A DNA stretch of 64,000 nt from assembly GCA_013141175.1 (NCBI GenBank), contig JABFRN010000001.1:1565444-1629443 (forward strand), read 5' to 3'. The notes under the pieces are model-generated. The model saw only the letters and a program-made list of their open reading frames with translations, did no database searches and was not told the DNA's origin. A program made the translations under genes and the position numbers. This stretch comes from Lysobacter sp. (GTDB lineage: Bacteria; Pseudomonadota; Gammaproteobacteria; Xanthomonadales; Xanthomonadaceae). Shown piece by piece: positions 62,659-64,000 of the stretch (position 1 is its first letter; each line of letters begins with the position of its first letter).

Positions 62659-63195
62659 GTGGCCGAATCCACAGCGTCCGATGACCCCGAGGCCTTGGCG
62701 CGCCAGTACGGCCAACTGGTGTTCAAGGCCGCGTATCGCGTGCTCGGCGACGCCTCGCTGGCCGAGGACGTGCAGCAGGAGGTGTTCCTGCGGCTGATCG
62801 AAGCGCGTTCGACAGACGCGCGGCAGGATGCGGTGAAGTCCTGGCCGGCCTATCTCAGCGCATCGGCCGCGCGCGCCGCGATCGATATGCTGCGCCGCCA
62901 GCGCCGCTGGTGGCGCCTGCTCCCGATGTGGCAGATGCATGCGCCGAGCGAAGCACCATCCGCCGAAGACACCGGCATGGCGCACGAACAGGCGCAGCGG
63001 CTGCGCAGCGCGCTGGCGAAACTGCCGCGCCGCGAAGCGCAGTGCTTCGGCCTGCGCTATCTGCAGAGTCTGGACATCGGCGAGATCGCACAGGCGCTGT
63101 CGATGACCGAAAACAACGTCAACGTCACCCTGCACCGCGCGCGCCGCCGGCTCGAAGCGCAGCTGGGCGACGCCACCATGGAGACCACGCCATGA
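62659..63195 (+). CDS. ECF-type RNA polymerase sigma factor
   Basis: A 178-residue sigma factor with region 2 (YGQLVFKAAYRVLGDASLAE, DVQQEVFLRLIE) and region 4 (LPRREAQCFGLRYLQSLDIG, EIAQALSMTENNVNVTLHRA). The GTG at 62659 is chosen because AGGAG lies 7 bases upstream; ATG at 62623 is the alternative. Its stop overlaps the next start by ATGA. Confidence 0.92.
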   Translation: MAESTASDDPEALARQYGQLVFKAAYRVLGDASLAEDVQQEVFLRLIEARSTDARQDAVKSWPAYLSASAARAAIDMLRRQRRWWRLLPMWQMHAPSEAPSAEDTGMAHEQAQRLRSALAKLPRREAQCFGLRYLQSLDIGEIAQALSMTENNVNVTLHRARRRLEAQLGDATMETTP

Positions 63196-63965
63196 GCCGC
63201 CATCACGAAAACGAACTCTCCGCGACGCTCGCTGCGCATGTGCGCAGCACCGATGAGGTGCCTGACGACGCGATCGACGGTGCGCAGGCGCGACTGACCG
63301 CGCGGCTGCAGCAGCAACGCAAACCCGCGCGCGCACCGGCACGCGCATGGTGGGCGGTCACCGCGACCGCCGTGCTCGCGATCGCCGCGATCATCGCCGG
63401 TCCGATGCTCTCCGGCGGCGGCGATGCGTTCGCAGCGGTACAGGCGCACTTCCGTCATTTCGACACGCTGTCGATGACCATTACCCAGCGCCTCGGCGGC
63501 CAACCGCTGCAGACCTCGCACACCATCGTCGACGCACGCGGCGTGGTGCGCACCGATGTGGGCGATCAACTCAGCGTGATCGTCGATGCGCCGCGCGGCC
63601 GATTGCTGACGCTGCTGCACGACTCGCGGCAGGCGATGCTCGCGACCATTCCGAAAAACAAACCCGCCGCCGACGACGCGCTGTCGTGGTTGGACGACGT
63701 GCGCAATTTCAAGGGCCAGGCCACACCGCTCCCCGACACCCGCATCATCGACGGCCGCACCGCCCACGGCTGGACCCTGCAGACCGGCGGCACCACGATG
63801 GAGCTCTGGGCCGACGACGACGGCTTGCCCCTGGCGATGCGCCAACTGGGCGGTGGTGGATTGGAGATCGACTACCGGTTTGAGTTCAACCAACCGATTG
63901 CGCCGGAGATGCTGAGCAGCGATGTGCCGGCGGGGTATGCGCCGGTGGCGCCGGATGAGGAGTGA
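63192..63965 (+). CDS. Membrane-anchored LolA-like protein coupled to the ECF sigma factor
   Basis: A 257-residue protein. A short cytoplasmic N-terminus (about 50 residues) with an RLQQQRKPARAPARAW segment is followed by one membrane span (WAVTATAVLAIAAIIAGPML) and a periplasmic domain (about residues 75-250) with a LolA/LppX-like beta pattern (FDTLSMTITQRLGGQPLQTS). The gene order sigma then N-in membrane protein suggests an anti-sigma factor, but no zinc-binding HxxxCxxC motif is present. The 4-base overlap supports joint action. Confidence 0.8.
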   Translation: MSRHHENELSATLAAHVRSTDEVPDDAIDGAQARLTARLQQQRKPARAPARAWWAVTATAVLAIAAIIAGPMLSGGGDAFAAVQAHFRHFDTLSMTITQRLGGQPLQTSHTIVDARGVVRTDVGDQLSVIVDAPRGRLLTLLHDSRQAMLATIPKNKPAADDALSWLDDVRNFKGQATPLPDTRIIDGRTAHGWTLQTGGTTMELWADDDGLPLAMRQLGGGGLEIDYRFEFNQPIAPEMLSSDVPAGYAPVAPDEE

Positions 63966-64000
63966 TGCGTTGGGGCGATGTGGTTCGTTTCGATTGTCTA

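Overview
The window looks like a chromosomal segment from a high-GC gammaproteobacterium of the Xanthomonadaceae/Lysobacteraceae, most like Lysobacter. This rests on the strong G/C third-position bias, the gene order topA-tsaC ... smg-dprA-lysM ... def-fmt-rsmB, a Lysobacter-type set of secreted proteases sharing one C-terminal domain, and dispersed palindromic intergenic repeats. The species assignment is inference.

Layout. 1-7.7 kb: the 5' part of priA, a spacer with two facing DnaA boxes, a small regulator-like gene, DUF4286 and DUF3667 genes, a MATE transporter, sppA and a small lipoprotein. 7.8-17 kb: an SDR gene, then a secretion region with an M4 metalloprotease, a lipoprotein, two subtilases (one without a visible signal peptide) and two translationally coupled DUF4124 proteins. 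17-32.6 kb: housekeeping genes (tsaC, topA, smg, dprA, lysM, def, fmt, rsmB), interrupted by a three-gene GYF/RDD/pilin-like group and by an AT-rich membrane-protein gene between def and fmt; then an ArnT-like and a pyruvyl-transferase-like gene. 32.8-44.8 kb: an Uup-type ABC-F ATPase, a 32-residue Lys-rich protein, selO, a cell-surface glycan cluster (two GT2s, GT4, UDP-xylose synthase, CDP-glycerol-transferase-like protein), then an operon of an LpxL-like acyltransferase and two PH-domain membrane proteins. 45-47.8 kb: dtd, rpoD and tRNA-Ile2(CAU).

The most interesting part is 47.9-55.7 kb. An XRE-type regulator diverges from a run of genes on the + strand: a cytochrome P450, three tandem unannotated micro-genes for 30-33 residue peptides that all end in a WRWxxYHNI-type sequence, a second P450, a MATE exporter, and a translationally coupled pair of M16 peptidase-family proteins (one catalytic, one not). 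It reads as a complete gene cluster for a ribosomally made peptide (RiPP) whose aromatic C-terminal core is oxidatively modified, probably cross-linked, by P450s, trimmed by the M16 pair and exported by the MATE protein. I do not recognise these precursors as members of a named family.

55.7-64 kb: an NAD-kinase-like protein coupled to an SPFH-domain protein; an AraC regulator divergent from a tight five-gene set (MAPEG, SDR, tautomerase, NTF2-like, DMT transporter); a serine beta-lactamase-like hydrolase; and an ECF sigma factor coupled to a membrane-anchored LolA-like protein.

Most gene neighbours are tightly packed. Several pairs overlap by the 4-base ATGA arrangement, so many short operons are translationally coupled.
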